Source: Zelonia costaricensis (taxonomy: Eukaryota > Euglenozoa > Kinetoplastea > Trypanosomatida > Trypanosomatidae). Taken from it: a stretch of DNA of 26,589 bases. The stretch spans positions 1 to 26,589 of the forward strand of contig JASAOO010003170.1 of the NCBI GenBank assembly GCA_030849075.1, written 5' to 3'. Shown one piece after another: positions 9,094 to 18,215 of the stretch (positions are counted from its first letter, which is position 1; every line of letters starts with the position of its first letter). Position numbers and translations under genes: made by a program. The notes under the pieces are model-generated. The model was not told the origin of the DNA. It made no database searches and saw nothing but the letters and a program-made list of their open reading frames with translations.

Positions 9094-9879
9094 CACGCCT
9101 CACTGTGTGGCGATGCGGCAGCGGGAGGTGGCTGCTTCGATTTGCGCGCGCGCACCCCTCGCGCCGTGGGCTTGGTTGTTGTTGTCGCCGCACGCCAGAA
9201 GCGTGTGCAGGACCCCCCCCCCCACCGAGCATCGGTCCTCTTTGTTGTGGTTGAACGTGTTGCACGGCTCACGGGCGTGCGCGGGTGTAGGCACTAAAGG
9301 GACACAGCAGGAAGAGAAGAACATGCCGCACACCAGCGGAGGCGAGGAGGGACGTGTGGTGGTGGTGGTGGTGGCGAGGGGGTGGGCGAGCTCGCGAGAG
9401 CGCCATCCACGCACGCAGACGCAGACGCAGACGCAGTCGTGCAGCAGATCGAGCATGCCCTCCCGCCTTTCAACAGTGCGGCTTCCTCCACTCGCGGTAG
9501 AGAAAGAGCGAGAGCACTAACGCTGCGGGGGAGGGCCGATAATAAAGGGGGAGGGAGGATGGGCTGAGCGGGTCGAGTGCGTGTGTGTTTGTGTGTGCTC
9601 GTGTTGGCCGGTGGTGTCGAGACGCTGCGTTCCCTTTGTCAGCCAACCGCCACAGTCTCTCTCGTTTCCGCGCCACACACACATACACACACACACAAAA
9701 AAAAAAACCGGCAACGAAGAAAAAGAAAAGCAGTGGCAAACTCAAGACAGAGCGGTCACAGGACAACGGCGAACAGTGCAGCATGCACGAGGGCGCGGGT
9801 GTAGTGCTTGTGAAGGGTGATGAGTGTGGCCGCGCGCGCAGAGGCCACAGTACCACGACGACCTTGCGCCGTCCCTGTG

Positions 9880-10398
9880 CTACGCGGTGTAGGTCTTGAC
9901 CAAGGGGCCCACATGCCGGCAGCACGGACACGCGACACGCACCGGATCCTGGCCACTCCGCACCGCGGTGTGCCCCGCCGCCCCGCTTGCGCGGGCGAGT
10001 TGAACTAAACACGGCTCGCACAGACACAAGTGCCCGCACTCCACAAACGTGAACGACTGCGGCCGCTCCATGCAGCAGACGCACCGGTTCATGTCACCCA
10101 TGCTGGAGTCTTCCGCAGCCACCTCTGATGGCGCCGTCCCTGTGCTGGTCGTTGACTTGGGCGCCGCATCCGCCGCCGACTCTGCGGCGTCCTCGGGGCG
10201 CAGGTGGTAGTAGCTCCGCTGCTTCGCCTCCGCCTGCGGCGACTCACTGCTGTACCACGAGTAGAGCGCCTGCGCACCTGCGTAGAGGGCGGCACCGGCC
10301 ACCACGGCGATGGCGAGGACGGCCGGCCCGGCGCTGCTGTGGCGCTCGCGACTGCGGGAGCGGCGCCGGCCGTGCGGGTCGGGGTTGGCAGGGCGCAT
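9880..10398 (-). CDS. Membrane-anchored RING-finger protein, MUL1/MAPL-type (172 aa)
   Basis: A 172-residue protein with an Arg/Ser-rich N-terminus (RRRSRSRERH, residues 11-20), one hydrophobic segment at about 24-46, a YYHL motif at 63-66, and a C-terminal RING. The zinc ligands are Cys106, Cys109, Cys121, His123, Cys127, Cys130, Cys157 and Cys160, with a short tail after the last cysteine. The C-x-H-x3-C-x2-C spacing and the position at the extreme C-terminus match the mitochondrial E3 ligase MUL1/MAPL and the IAP-like RINGs. The expected role is a membrane-bound E3 ubiquitin ligase with the RING facing the cytosol; which membrane is not shown by the sequence. It is the last of three tandem paralogues and shares the segment-YxL-RING layout with both. 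The start is the only ATG giving the full basic N-terminus before the membrane segment. Confidence 0.9.
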   Translation of the reverse strand: MRPANPDPHGRRRSRSRERHSSAGPAVLAIAVVAGAALYAGAQALYSWYSSESPQAEAKQRSYYHLRPEDAAESAADAAPKSTTSTGTAPSEVAAEDSSMGDMNRCVCCMERPQSFTFVECGHLCLCEPCLVQLARASGAAGHTAVRSGQDPVRVACPCCRHVGPLVKTYTA

Positions 10399-11124
10399 CG
10401 TTGTTGTCGCCGACGTCCCCTACACGATATCCAAGCCTCGTCCCGATTCCCGACGGAGCTGAGGATGGTGACAAGAAAACGCGGCGCGCCGGAGCGTGGC
10501 AGCAGCAGCAGCAGCTAGAAACCTAATAAAAGGAAGCTCGACGGCCGTACCGAAGCTTGTCAGCGATGTATACGCGACGTGTGTGTGTATGTGTGTTTTG
10601 GGCGGTGTGCTGGACGAGAACGAATTGCTGATTCTTGCGCTTGTGGTTGAGAAGGTCGTGACACAGAGCAACAGCGAAGTAGCCGCTGACGATGACAGAT
10701 GGCATGGCCAAGAAGAGGGAGGAGTGTGCCTGCGACACGCGACGCGCAAGACGATGCCGGAAATCCGGTGAAGTTGGTGGGCGTCGTTTCCCACGCTGAT
10801 GCTCGTGCGTTTTTTTTCTCTTTTCCTTTCCCTCTGTCGCTACACTACGGCGTGCACACTCTCACGCAACCAGGTCCGCCGTCAGCGCGACAGGAGGCCG
10901 AGAGACGCCATCACTCTGGCGCTCGCACATATTGGCTTGTGTGTGTGTGTGTTTGTATTTTCGTGTTGCGGCCAGATGATGGCTCGGAACGGCCCAAACA
11001 AGAAGAAGAAAGCAACCACGCCTCTCTTTCCGTCGTCTCCTGCCACTTCCACGTAACGCGTGGCGCACCACAACGCGCCGTCTGACTCGGGTGCAAACGT
11101 GCGAGCACTTCAAGTCACACAGTT

Positions 11125-11150
11125 ACACACACACACACACACACACACAC
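11125..11150. repeat. (CA)n microsatellite
   Basis: An uninterrupted run of 13 AC units in the spacer between RING genes. Confidence 0.9.
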
Positions 11151-11418
11151 CGACACAGAGAGAAAACAAGAACAACAACAGAAAATAGCGAAGACGTTGG
11201 CACGGACTGGGCGCGGCGTGTGTTGCTTCTCCCCCCCTCCATCCTCGTCCACCTCTTCTAGTGTTCAGTTCCGTTGTTGCGGTGGAGAGTGTGTGAGAGA
11301 GAGGCTCATACAGAGAAGGTGCCCATACATGAAGAAGCAGGAGCATCACACGACAGGGAGAGAGCGGGGTGGATGAGCGGGGGATGGGGGGATGGGAGGG
11401 GGGGGCCGGGGGCGGGGG

Positions 11419-11620
11419 CGGATGCCTGTGTCTGTGCCTGGCGGACACAAAAGGGCCAGAGTCACGCACCAAAACCAAAGTAAAGAGAAGAACAGAGGGT
11501 GGCAATCGCGAANCGGGGGGGGGGGGCGGATGCCTGTGTCTGTGCCTGGCGGACACAAAAGGGCCAGAGTCACGCACCAAAACCAAAGTAAAGAGAAGAA
11601 CAGAGGGTGGCAATCGCGAA
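11419..11620. repeat. 94 bp direct duplication flanking an unresolved base (probable assembly artefact)
   Basis: Positions 11419-11512 and 11527-11620 are identical as far as I can read, offset by 108 bases. Between them lie one N (11513), a C and twelve G. Ahead of the first copy the matching C is followed by only five G. Two perfect copies of unique sequence meeting at an N and a poly-G run is the pattern left when two overlapping contig ends fail to merge. A true recent tandem duplication is possible but less likely. Confidence 0.8.
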
Positions 11621-11654
11621 GGTTGGAGATTGAAAATATGCAGCAGTTCGAAAA

Positions 11655-11676
11655 GGGTCGGTGGGTGGGTGGGTGG
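11655..11676 (+). other. Potential G-quadruplex motif
   Basis: GGGTCGGTGGGTGGGTGGG has four G-triplets with loops of five, one and one bases on the plus strand. It is in the spacer just right of the duplicated segment, so poly-G sequencing difficulty here may have contributed to the assembly break. Confidence 0.4.
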
Positions 11677-12279
11677 AAAACGCTCAGTGTGGCCAACAAG
11701 CACGCGTACAGACACACACCTACCCACACATACACTCACTCACACTCACACAGACATGTACACACAGACACGGAGCGCGGCAGTCGCGTTCGGTGTCCTG
11801 CGCGGAGCGTCTGGCAGCCTTCCCACACCCGCACGCCCAGCACCTTCACCCCCCTTCCCTCATGTTTACATAAGCACCGACACACACACGCATACGCATA
11901 CGCCAGCTGCTGAAAGAACAAGAAAGGGAGGAGGGGTTGGGGGGTGGGGTGGGATGGAGTTAAGCAACGTACAGAACATGATGACGTGAAACATGACAAG
12001 GGAGAAGAAAGAAGGAAAGAAGGAGTGGTGCAGCAGAGAGGGGGGGGGGCGGGGGTAGGGCCCCCGAGGAAAAACAGGAAGCATCTCTGTCAAAGACAGG
12101 CCGCACGTCCAACCTCTGCGCGGCGTCAGGACACACCCACCCACTCACCCACACACGCACACACACACAAGCACGCATGACAGCAACAACCGGTGGCGGA
12201 GGGGAGGGGAGGGTAGGGTGTGTGTGTGCTGAGAAGGTTCGGTCGCCTCGCGGTCCGATGCATGTTGTTGACGGGGAGG

Positions 12280-13011
12280 CTACGACACGAAGCTCTGCAC
12301 CACTGGCCCCACCTTGCGGCACAGAGGACACGGCAGTTGCACCGGCCCCAGAAAGCGACCTCGCAGCGTCGCGTCCTCGTACGTGCGGCCCAGCCGGATC
12401 AGACACGGCTCACAGAGACACACGTGCAGGCACGCCAGAAACATGAAACGCGGCGCCCGCTCGAAGCAGCACACACAGCGGCCGTCCGCCACGCAGAGCG
12501 GGACGCCACTGCTGCTACTGCCGTCGTCGTCGTCATCATCATCGCCGCCTGCACCGGCATCGGCGCCGTCCACGGCGCGCAAACCCCGCGGGGGCAGGCG
12601 GTACCACCGCTTCTGCTCCTCGCGCCGCACCGCCGCCACGGCACTACCTTCATCCATGTCGTCAGCGTCGTCGCCGTGGCCGTGCGCGCCGCGGCTGCGG
12701 CGGTGTTTCCGCAGCGCAGTGCGCGGACCAAGACGCGCGCCTGCGTCGCTCATGTCCGCCTCGTCCTCGCCATCTTCGGGGCGCGTATTGGAGTTCAGTA
12801 TGCGCGATGCGGCACTGAAGGTGAGCACGACACCCACGACGACGAGCACCGCGACCCCTGCTACTGCCACTGTGGCGATGCTCGACAACAGGCCCAGTCG
12901 ACCGTGGACGGTGGGGAGGGCCTCGCGCGATGGGGCCCGTTCCCGCCCTCGCCCGCGCGGCGGCGCCTCACCGTCTCGCCGCAGGTCATCTCCGTCGTCG
13001 CTGCTCTGCAT
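12280..13011 (-). CDS. Membrane-anchored RING-finger protein, middle paralogue (243 aa)
   Basis: A 243-residue member of the RING trio. A charged N-terminus (residues 1-37) leads into a hydrophobic segment at about 38-66. A long acidic/basic linker follows, including a run of seven Asp near 157-163 encoded by a GAC/GAT repeat. A WYRL motif is at 136-139 and the RING is at the C-terminus. Ligands are Cys179, Cys182, Cys194, His196, Cys200, Cys203, Cys228 and Cys231. The C-L-H variant replaces the C-G-H of the other two copies, but all eight zinc ligands are present. It is expected to act as a membrane E3 ubiquitin ligase. The frame begins one codon earlier with TTG; the first ATG (MQSSDDGDD) is chosen. 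It is the longest of the three because of the expanded linker. Confidence 0.9.
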   Translation of the reverse strand: MQSSDDGDDLRRDGEAPPRGRGRERAPSREALPTVHGRLGLLSSIATVAVAGVAVLVVVGVVLTFSAASRILNSNTRPEDGEDEADMSDAGARLGPRTALRKHRRSRGAHGHGDDADDMDEGSAVAAVRREEQKRWYRLPPRGLRAVDGADAGAGGDDDDDDDGSSSSGVPLCVADGRCVCCFERAPRFMFLACLHVCLCEPCLIRLGRTYEDATLRGRFLGPVQLPCPLCRKVGPVVQSFVS

Positions 13012-14170
13012 CAAGCAGACGTTCAGCAGACACTGACTTCACAGGCCTGCACTTATATGTGTGTGTAGTTGTATGAGCTTGTGTACACGGTCAAGAGGGG
13101 CAGTGCCACCCCTTCTACCTACATGCTCACAAACGCGCGGGCGTTGGTCAGTCGGCGCTGGTTTCGCTTGAAAGAAAGCGGTGACCGGGGACACGCGGCG
13201 GGTGCGACACGGCTGCGAGGGTGGCGGGTGCGGCTCCTTCACACGACGTCCACGCGAGGGGGGGGGGAGGGGAGTGAAAGCGAGTCAGAATGCGAGGGAG
13301 GACGGCGTGGACACGAGGGTGTCGACAGGCGACTATGAGGGGGGGGGCATAGAGACAGGCAACGCATTTTGAAAAAGGAGTCGGTGCGAGACGTCGAGGA
13401 AACCCCAAGCGATGTGCCAAAACTGTAGGGAAGGGCAACCGCGGTTGCGCCGGCCGCTACGCGACTCTCTCTCTCGCGCACGCGCGCGCTTCCTTGTCTG
13501 CGCCTATCGGTGTTTTCGTTTTCCTTTTTTCGCCGCGGCGCCTACCCCGCCACGCGCGTTGACACGAAGGTCGCCACTTCTTTGCGAGGCGAGCTCGCTC
13601 GGAAGGCGGAGGGAGGGAGGGGGGCGTCTGTAGTAATGATGGAGGCAAGGGCTGAAGAGTGCGCGTCTGTTCGCACATTCCCATCGCCGCCCTACCTTCT
13701 CCCCCCCCGTCCGAGTACTCGAGCCTCACCCGGCAGAGCCGGAGGAGGTGGGTGCAGAGACTGGAGGGTCCGAAGAAAGTAAAGCAACCACACATGGAGA
13801 CGCCGCACACAACTCCGTGGTGGGGATGCGGTGGCGGAGGTGCGGTGGGCGAGGCAGAGTTGGGCAGAAGAGAAGGAGTGTGGGTTGAGGGAGGGGGGGG
13901 GGAGGAAGAGGAACGAAACAGGGCCGGGAGTCGCCAGTGATCGTGGCAAGCAGGAAAGGGGAGTGGGGGGGGGGGGAGGGCGGCGCCCAGTGACACCCGC
14001 AGGAAAAGAGAGCCACAACAAGGCGGCGGGAAAAGGGAGCCGTCACGCAAGCGATCACTGGCGACGCAGAAGATGTACACCTGTGTGTGCGTGGGCCGAT
14101 ATAGATTCACTGAGAGGAGGAGGAGGAGCGGGATGGGGTGTGTAAGGTGGACTCCACGAAGTGAGGTGGG

Positions 14171-14211
<41 letters not shown>

Positions 14212-14488
14212 AGAGACACACACAGAGGTGTGCCTTCACAGGCAGAAGGGAAGAGAAAACAAAACAAAAAAAAGGCAACTTCGTGGGAAGGGGGCGAAGT
14301 GGCGGAGGGGGAGCGGAGGAGGTGCGGGCTTCGCAGGGGCGCCGGCGCGGAAGAGGGGTGAGCACGAAGGGCGCTACGCAGCTCATGACAGGCAACACCC
14401 GCCTACACATACACACACACATACACGTGTACGCGCTGAACAAGCAACAACGCGAGCCCGCGTTTCTTCCCCTTCCGACGCCGTCCCC
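13012..14488. other. Spacer between the second and third RING genes
   Basis: About 1.5 kb with no supported gene. The plus strand is purine-rich with poly-G at 13258-13275, 13336-13347 and 13960-13980, a pyrimidine patch near 13510-13530, and a long (CA)n at 14172-14205. The right end should be the 3' UTR of the third RING gene. A 328-residue minus-strand frame here is made of Pro/Ser/Val-Cys repeats and is not credible. Confidence 0.6.
14172..14205. repeat. (CA)n microsatellite
   Basis: An uninterrupted run of about 17 AC units, followed by further CA/GA-rich sequence. Confidence 0.92.
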
Positions 14489-14962
14489 TCACGGCATGTG
14501 GGCCTTGATGAGGAAGCCGTCCTTGCGACACATCGGGCACGGCAGCTTCACGGGGCCCGCGAAGCGGCGACGCAGCACCACCAGCTCGTGGACCTCCGCG
14601 AGTTTTATGAGGCACACTTCGCAGACACACAAATGCCCGCATCCGACGAATATCAGCATGGGACTGCGCTCGTGGCAGCACACGCACAGCCCTGACACGC
14701 CGTGGTCGTCATCGCCGTTACATTCAGCAAGCTGCTCGGCGGCCTGCTTCTCGATTGCATTGCGCGCCGCCAGCGAGGGCAGCTGGTAGTAGCACGTCTC
14801 CTGGTGGCACGCGCCGTTGCCTTCCCCTGCGGCGTCCCTGTTTGCCCGCAGCCAGCACACCCCCACCACCGTCAGGCCAGCGCCGGCGGCGATTAGTTTA
14901 CAAGCATTGCTCTTCTGCTTCCGGACCAGTGCAAAGACCTCCCTTAAAGCGTTCGCGTCCAT
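14489..14962 (-). CDS. Membrane-anchored RING-finger protein, third paralogue (157 aa)
   Basis: A 157-residue protein, first of the tandem RING trio in transcription order and the shortest. A charged helix (residues 1-20) precedes a hydrophobic segment at about 21-38, then a YYQL motif (58-61), and a C-terminal RING with Cys93, Cys96, Cys108, His110, Cys114, Cys117, Cys142 and Cys145. The tail after the last cysteine (RKDGFLIKAHMP) aligns with RKVGPVVQSFVS and RHVGPLVKTYTA of the other two. The expected role is an E3 ubiquitin ligase bound to a membrane. The start codon has a convincing splice acceptor 17 bases upstream, which supports this ATG. The paralogy is read directly; ligase activity is inferred from the RING. 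Confidence 0.91.
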   Translation of the reverse strand: MDANALREVFALVRKQKSNACKLIAAGAGLTVVGVCWLRANRDAAGEGNGACHQETCYYQLPSLAARNAIEKQAAEQLAECNGDDDHGVSGLCVCCHERSPMLIFVGCGHLCVCEVCLIKLAEVHELVVLRRRFAGPVKLPCPMCRKDGFLIKAHMP

Positions 14963-14979
14963 CTTGCAGGAAGCTGGTG

Positions 14980-14981
14980 CT
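14980..14981 (-). promoter_or_regulatory. Candidate spliced-leader acceptor AG for the third RING gene
   Basis: On the minus strand a C/T tract of about 25 bases (complement of 14989-15015) is followed by the first AG here. This gives a predicted 5' UTR of 17 bases. It is the cleanest acceptor in the window. Confidence 0.5.
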
Positions 14982-15036
14982 AGTCGAACGGGGAGAGGGA
15001 GGAGGGGGAGGGAGGAACAAGACTAAGTGCTACGAC

Positions 15037-15058
15037 GACACACACACACACACACACA
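15037..15058. repeat. (CA)n microsatellite
   Basis: About eleven AC units just upstream of the acceptor region of the third RING gene. Confidence 0.88.
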
Positions 15059-15642
15059 GGCGGTACCGCAGGCTATAGCACGGCGAAGTCGGATACTGAG
15101 ACACGGAAGGGAAGAGAAGGGAGGTAGCTGGGGGGTGGGTGTTGGACCACTACGGTGGTGAAGCGGGTGGTGGTGGGGGCGGTAGGCAGTGGGAGCAGTG
15201 CTGCTGCGTGAAGAGCTGCGGTACGTACCTCGCGACTGAGAGAGGGGAAGAAACAGAGGAAGAAAGACAGGAAGTAGAGGGAGAGAGACGAGAGGTGTGG
15301 CACACACACACACACGCGCACCTTGCGCAAGAACGTGAACCTGTCGACCAGGGCGTCGAGAAAGCGGGATCGGCGCTTAGGGATCGGAAGTGGTGCCTTC
15401 CCTCAGCCCTTTATCCATCCATCACCCCTCCAGCTTGTGCCGTTGCCGTAGGTTTGTGAGATCCACGTCGCTGCTTGTGCGGACATCAGCAGATGGACAC
15501 GGAGAGCGATCGAGAGCGAGAGCAGAAAAACAACTAAACAAGGACGGGCTGAGGGGAGCGGCCGGATGGGAATGTCGGCCTCGAGGTACCACACAAACGC
15601 ACCCAACCCTCCTCCTCCCCCCCACTCCGCCCGCTCTCCCGC

Positions 15643-17178
15643 CTACCCCGTTCCGGTGAGTCGCGCAAAGCCGAAGCAGCTGGCGGAGGCGGTGGCGGCC
15701 TTGCGCTTTGCCTCTGCGCTGGGCGACATCGTCAGGGCTGTGGGGCCGGCGGCAGGGCCGGATGGGCGCGTGGGGGTGGAGGACGCGGGGTGCCGCTGCG
15801 GCGGCGGCGTCGTCGTGTCGCGCCGTCGCTTGGCTGGCGCGGCCGCCGCGGCGCCCGTCTGCCGCTGCCCACGTCGCCGCGGGTGTGTTGGCCGCGTCGG
15901 TGACGGGGACGTGCGCATCCCTGCCGACGACGCGCCCAGCGGGGCGGTTGGACGCAGCCGTACCACAAAGACGTCCTCGGGCTGCAGCCCGGCGACGTCG
16001 CAGAGCCGCTGCGCCGCCGCCGCTCCCGCCGCTCCCGCCGCTGCCGCTGCGCTCTCCGCGCCTGCTGCGGGTGCGCTAGAGGTGAAGCTCGCCCCTGTGC
16101 GGGTGTGCGTCAGCTGCACATGGTCGGTGCGCACGTGCAGGTAGTCCGCCACCGCCTGCAACAGCGCCGTCGCGCGCATCCGCCGGTCCACCGTAACGCG
16201 CAGGGTCACCCCGGAGAGGGTGCACACACGCAGCAAGACGAGGTCTGCGGCTGGGCGGTGCGGATGCTGGGCACGGTCAAGGCAGGAAACTGCGTCCCGC
16301 ACAGGGTGCTGTGCCGTGGCGGAGGCGGTGGGGGTCCTGTCGGCAAGGACGCCCGGCGGGGTGCACGCGGAGGCGGGCGCTGGCGTCAGCATCGGCGCTG
16401 ACATCGTGCAGCGCGGCCGACACCGACGAGATTCACTTGCGCTGCCGCGGCTGCTGTTGCTGTCGCGGTCGACTGCGGTGTTCGCTACGCCAACACGCTG
16501 CAGCGGGACGGCGAGGTACGGCTGGAGAAGGGGCGGGGGTGGCACAGGGCGTGCTGGCGACAGCTGGGCGAGGGCAGCCGCTGGGTGCTGCGCGGTGGTC
16601 GTCCGCGCCGGTGCCGTGGCGGGCTGCCCGTGGGTGTCGCAAGGAGGCGGCCATCGCCGCGGAGGCGTGGTGAAGAGGTCTGCCGCCGCGGGTGCCACAA
16701 AGGCGAAGTGTGGCCGCTGCGGGGATGGCGTGAGGGGGTGCCGGCTGTCATCGGGAGAGGAGGCGGAGGCTGCACGCCGGCCGCAACTCGTTTTGCGTGG
16801 CTGCACCGGGGTCTCGCCAAGGCTGCGAGACACGCGTTCCGTGGTGTCGCTTCCGGAATGGTTCTCGTCCGCTGGCGGAGGCGGAGGGGTTGCCGGGGTG
16901 TTGGCGAGCCAGCTGCGAACCCAGACATCCTGCGACGCGTGCTGCTCCTCAGGACCACCACTGCGGTCGTGTGTCGCCGGGGCAAGAGAGCAGAGCCGTT
17001 CCTGCGTGAGGGGCAGGACGGCGCAAGCGCTTCGCGTGTCGGCGCGCGTGCGGCCTACGTGCTCCGTGCTGTGCGAGGAGTCGGAGAGCAGCACGACCGA
17101 CGAGGTGGTGGCGGAGGCGTCAATCGATGGGGCACGCCGCGGTGGCGGCGGCGGCGGCGGCGTGCAGGCGCGGTTCAT
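15643..17178 (-). CDS. Protein with internal ubiquitin-like (beta-grasp) domain (511 aa)
   Basis: A 511-residue protein. Residues 6-12 are poly-proline, and most of the first 300 residues are Ser/Thr/Pro/Ala-rich and probably disordered. Residues about 310-408 read like a ubiquitin fold. They begin LVLLRVCTLSGVTLRVTV, which aligns with the first beta-hairpin of ubiquitin. A helix-like ATALLQAVADYL follows, and the closing part is CDVAGLQPEDVFVVRLR, matching the L-x-D-Y-x-I-x-x-x-x-x-L-x-L-V-L-R end of ubiquitin. An Ala-rich insert of about 25 residues splits the domain. There is no C-terminal Gly-Gly, so it should be a fixed domain, not a conjugated modifier. The tail is basic, with RRRGQRQ and PAKRRRD forming a possible bipartite nuclear signal. 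The start is the ATG of MNRACTPP; the frame is open 158 codons upstream but is leader-like. Fold assignment is by eye. Confidence 0.78.
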   Translation of the reverse strand: MNRACTPPPPPPPRRAPSIDASATTSSVVLLSDSSHSTEHVGRTRADTRSACAVLPLTQERLCSLAPATHDRSGGPEEQHASQDVWVRSWLANTPATPPPPPADENHSGSDTTERVSRSLGETPVQPRKTSCGRRAASASSPDDSRHPLTPSPQRPHFAFVAPAAADLFTTPPRRWPPPCDTHGQPATAPARTTTAQHPAAALAQLSPARPVPPPPLLQPYLAVPLQRVGVANTAVDRDSNSSRGSASESRRCRPRCTMSAPMLTPAPASACTPPGVLADRTPTASATAQHPVRDAVSCLDRAQHPHRPAADLVLLRVCTLSGVTLRVTVDRRMRATALLQAVADYLHVRTDHVQLTHTRTGASFTSSAPAAGAESAAAAAGAAGAAAAQRLCDVAGLQPEDVFVVRLRPTAPLGASSAGMRTSPSPTRPTHPRRRGQRQTGAAAAAPAKRRRDTTTPPPQRHPASSTPTRPSGPAAGPTALTMSPSAEAKRKAATASASCFGFARLTGTG

Positions 17179-17188
17179 TCTTTGCTCG

Positions 17189-17190
17189 CT
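17189..17190 (-). promoter_or_regulatory. Possible spliced-leader acceptor AG for the ubiquitin-like-domain gene
   Basis: On the minus strand this is the first AG after a moderately pyrimidine-rich stretch (complement of about 17193-17240). It would give a 5' UTR of about 10 bases. The tract is weak, so a more distal site is possible. Confidence 0.25.
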
Positions 17191-18177
17191 TTGGTGACGG
17201 GCAGAGCAGAAGTGGCGGAGTGCACAGGAGGAATAAGGTGGTTGGGTGAGGGGAGCACAGTCGTATGTTCGTGCTCGGGCAGCTCCAGCGGCGTCTATGA
17301 AGCGGGTCTCCGTGACCGTGTGTGCGCGTGGGTACTTGCAGCCACCTCTGACGATGCTAGAACCCCTTCCTACGCTTACATGTATGTGTGTTCGTATGCG
17401 TGTGAGGGGCAGGCAGAAACAGAACACTGAAGAGGCGTTGAGTCGAACGTCGAAGGTGGAGAAGGCAGAAGAGGTGTAAAGGCGGAGAGGGAGACATGCT
17501 TCAGCAGACGAATGCGGCGGGGGGGGGAGGGGGGAGGAGTGTCGTCCATCATGTGGACGCCAAAACACAGTTACCCACACACCGTGGCTCTGCTTCCACG
17601 CACTCCCCATCCACAAAACACACACAAACACGAGAGAACACAGCGAGTCCACACATTGTCTTCTTGTCTCGTTTGACGCAGCTGTCGAGGAGGCGCCGCT
17701 GCCGCTACGGCTGCTTCAACTCCCCCGCCCCCGCCCCCCCCCGTCCTCCCGGAGAGAGTGGGAGTGGGGGGGGGGGCCGGGGCGGTATTTCCAAGTGGAG
17801 GCCGTCCACCGGCGCATACGTGGCGCTACACATCGCTTCTTTTCCTCTTCTCCTTTTTTTGTTTCCAGATCGGGGGCGTGGTCTGGGCCTCGCCGTCCCA
17901 CACACTTGTTTGCGCAGCCGGACTTGATGGGGGTGTCGTCGGTCAACAACACGTGCAGGCGTGGTGGCCTGCGTGTCGATACCCACGTGGAACGGCCAAC
18001 AGGGGAAGACACGGTGCCGGAACCTGCAAGGAGGAGGGAGGAGGAGTCTGGCGCATTTCCACTGCGCCATGCACGCATGCACACACACGCAGACCTGCAG
18101 CGAGCATCGAGTTGAGGCCCGCTCCTCACGACGGCTGGGGTTGCTTACGTGCATCACGAAAACCACCCCCCCTCTCC

Positions 18178-18215
18178 GACACACACACACACACGCACAC
18201 ACACGCACACACACA
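18178..18215. repeat. (CA)n microsatellite
   Basis: CA dinucleotides interrupted by two single G substitutions. Confidence 0.9.

Larger units (their letters stand above)
8205..9879. other. Spacer between the first RING gene and the leucine-rich-repeat gene
   Basis: About 1.7 kb with no supported gene. It holds a long (CA)n array at 8591-8650, purine/poly-G sequence at 8760-8945, and a less repetitive GC-rich block at about 9010-9480 with two adjacent potential stem-loops at 9042-9093. A short A-run preceded by CA repeats lies at 9674-9707. Open frames here are low-complexity translations. On the minus strand the right half is the likely 3' UTR of the RING gene. Confidence 0.6.
10399..12279. 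other. Spacer between the first and second RING genes
   Basis: About 1.9 kb without a supported gene. It contains a (CAG)n/(CA)-rich stretch near 10497-10516, a (CA)n run at 11125-11150, a plus-strand polypyrimidine-AG element at 11226-11261, a 94 bp duplication around an N at 11513, a G-quadruplex-type motif at 11655-11676, and CA-rich sequence at 11715-11770 and 12125-12175. Frames crossing it give only low-complexity peptides. Confidence 0.6.
14963..15642. other. Spacer between the ubiquitin-like-domain gene and the third RING gene
   Basis: About 680 bases, the shortest spacer of the central cluster. It contains purine tracts at 14990-15015 and 15239-15300, a (CA)n run at 15037-15058, G-rich sequence at 15130-15190, and a pyrimidine patch at 15395-15440. 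No gene is supported. Confidence 0.6.

Noticed and set aside
17179..17652. 158-codon N-terminal extension of the ubiquitin-like-domain protein
   Set aside because: Leader-like composition and a possible splice acceptor just before the ATG at 17178; no conserved motif in the extension.
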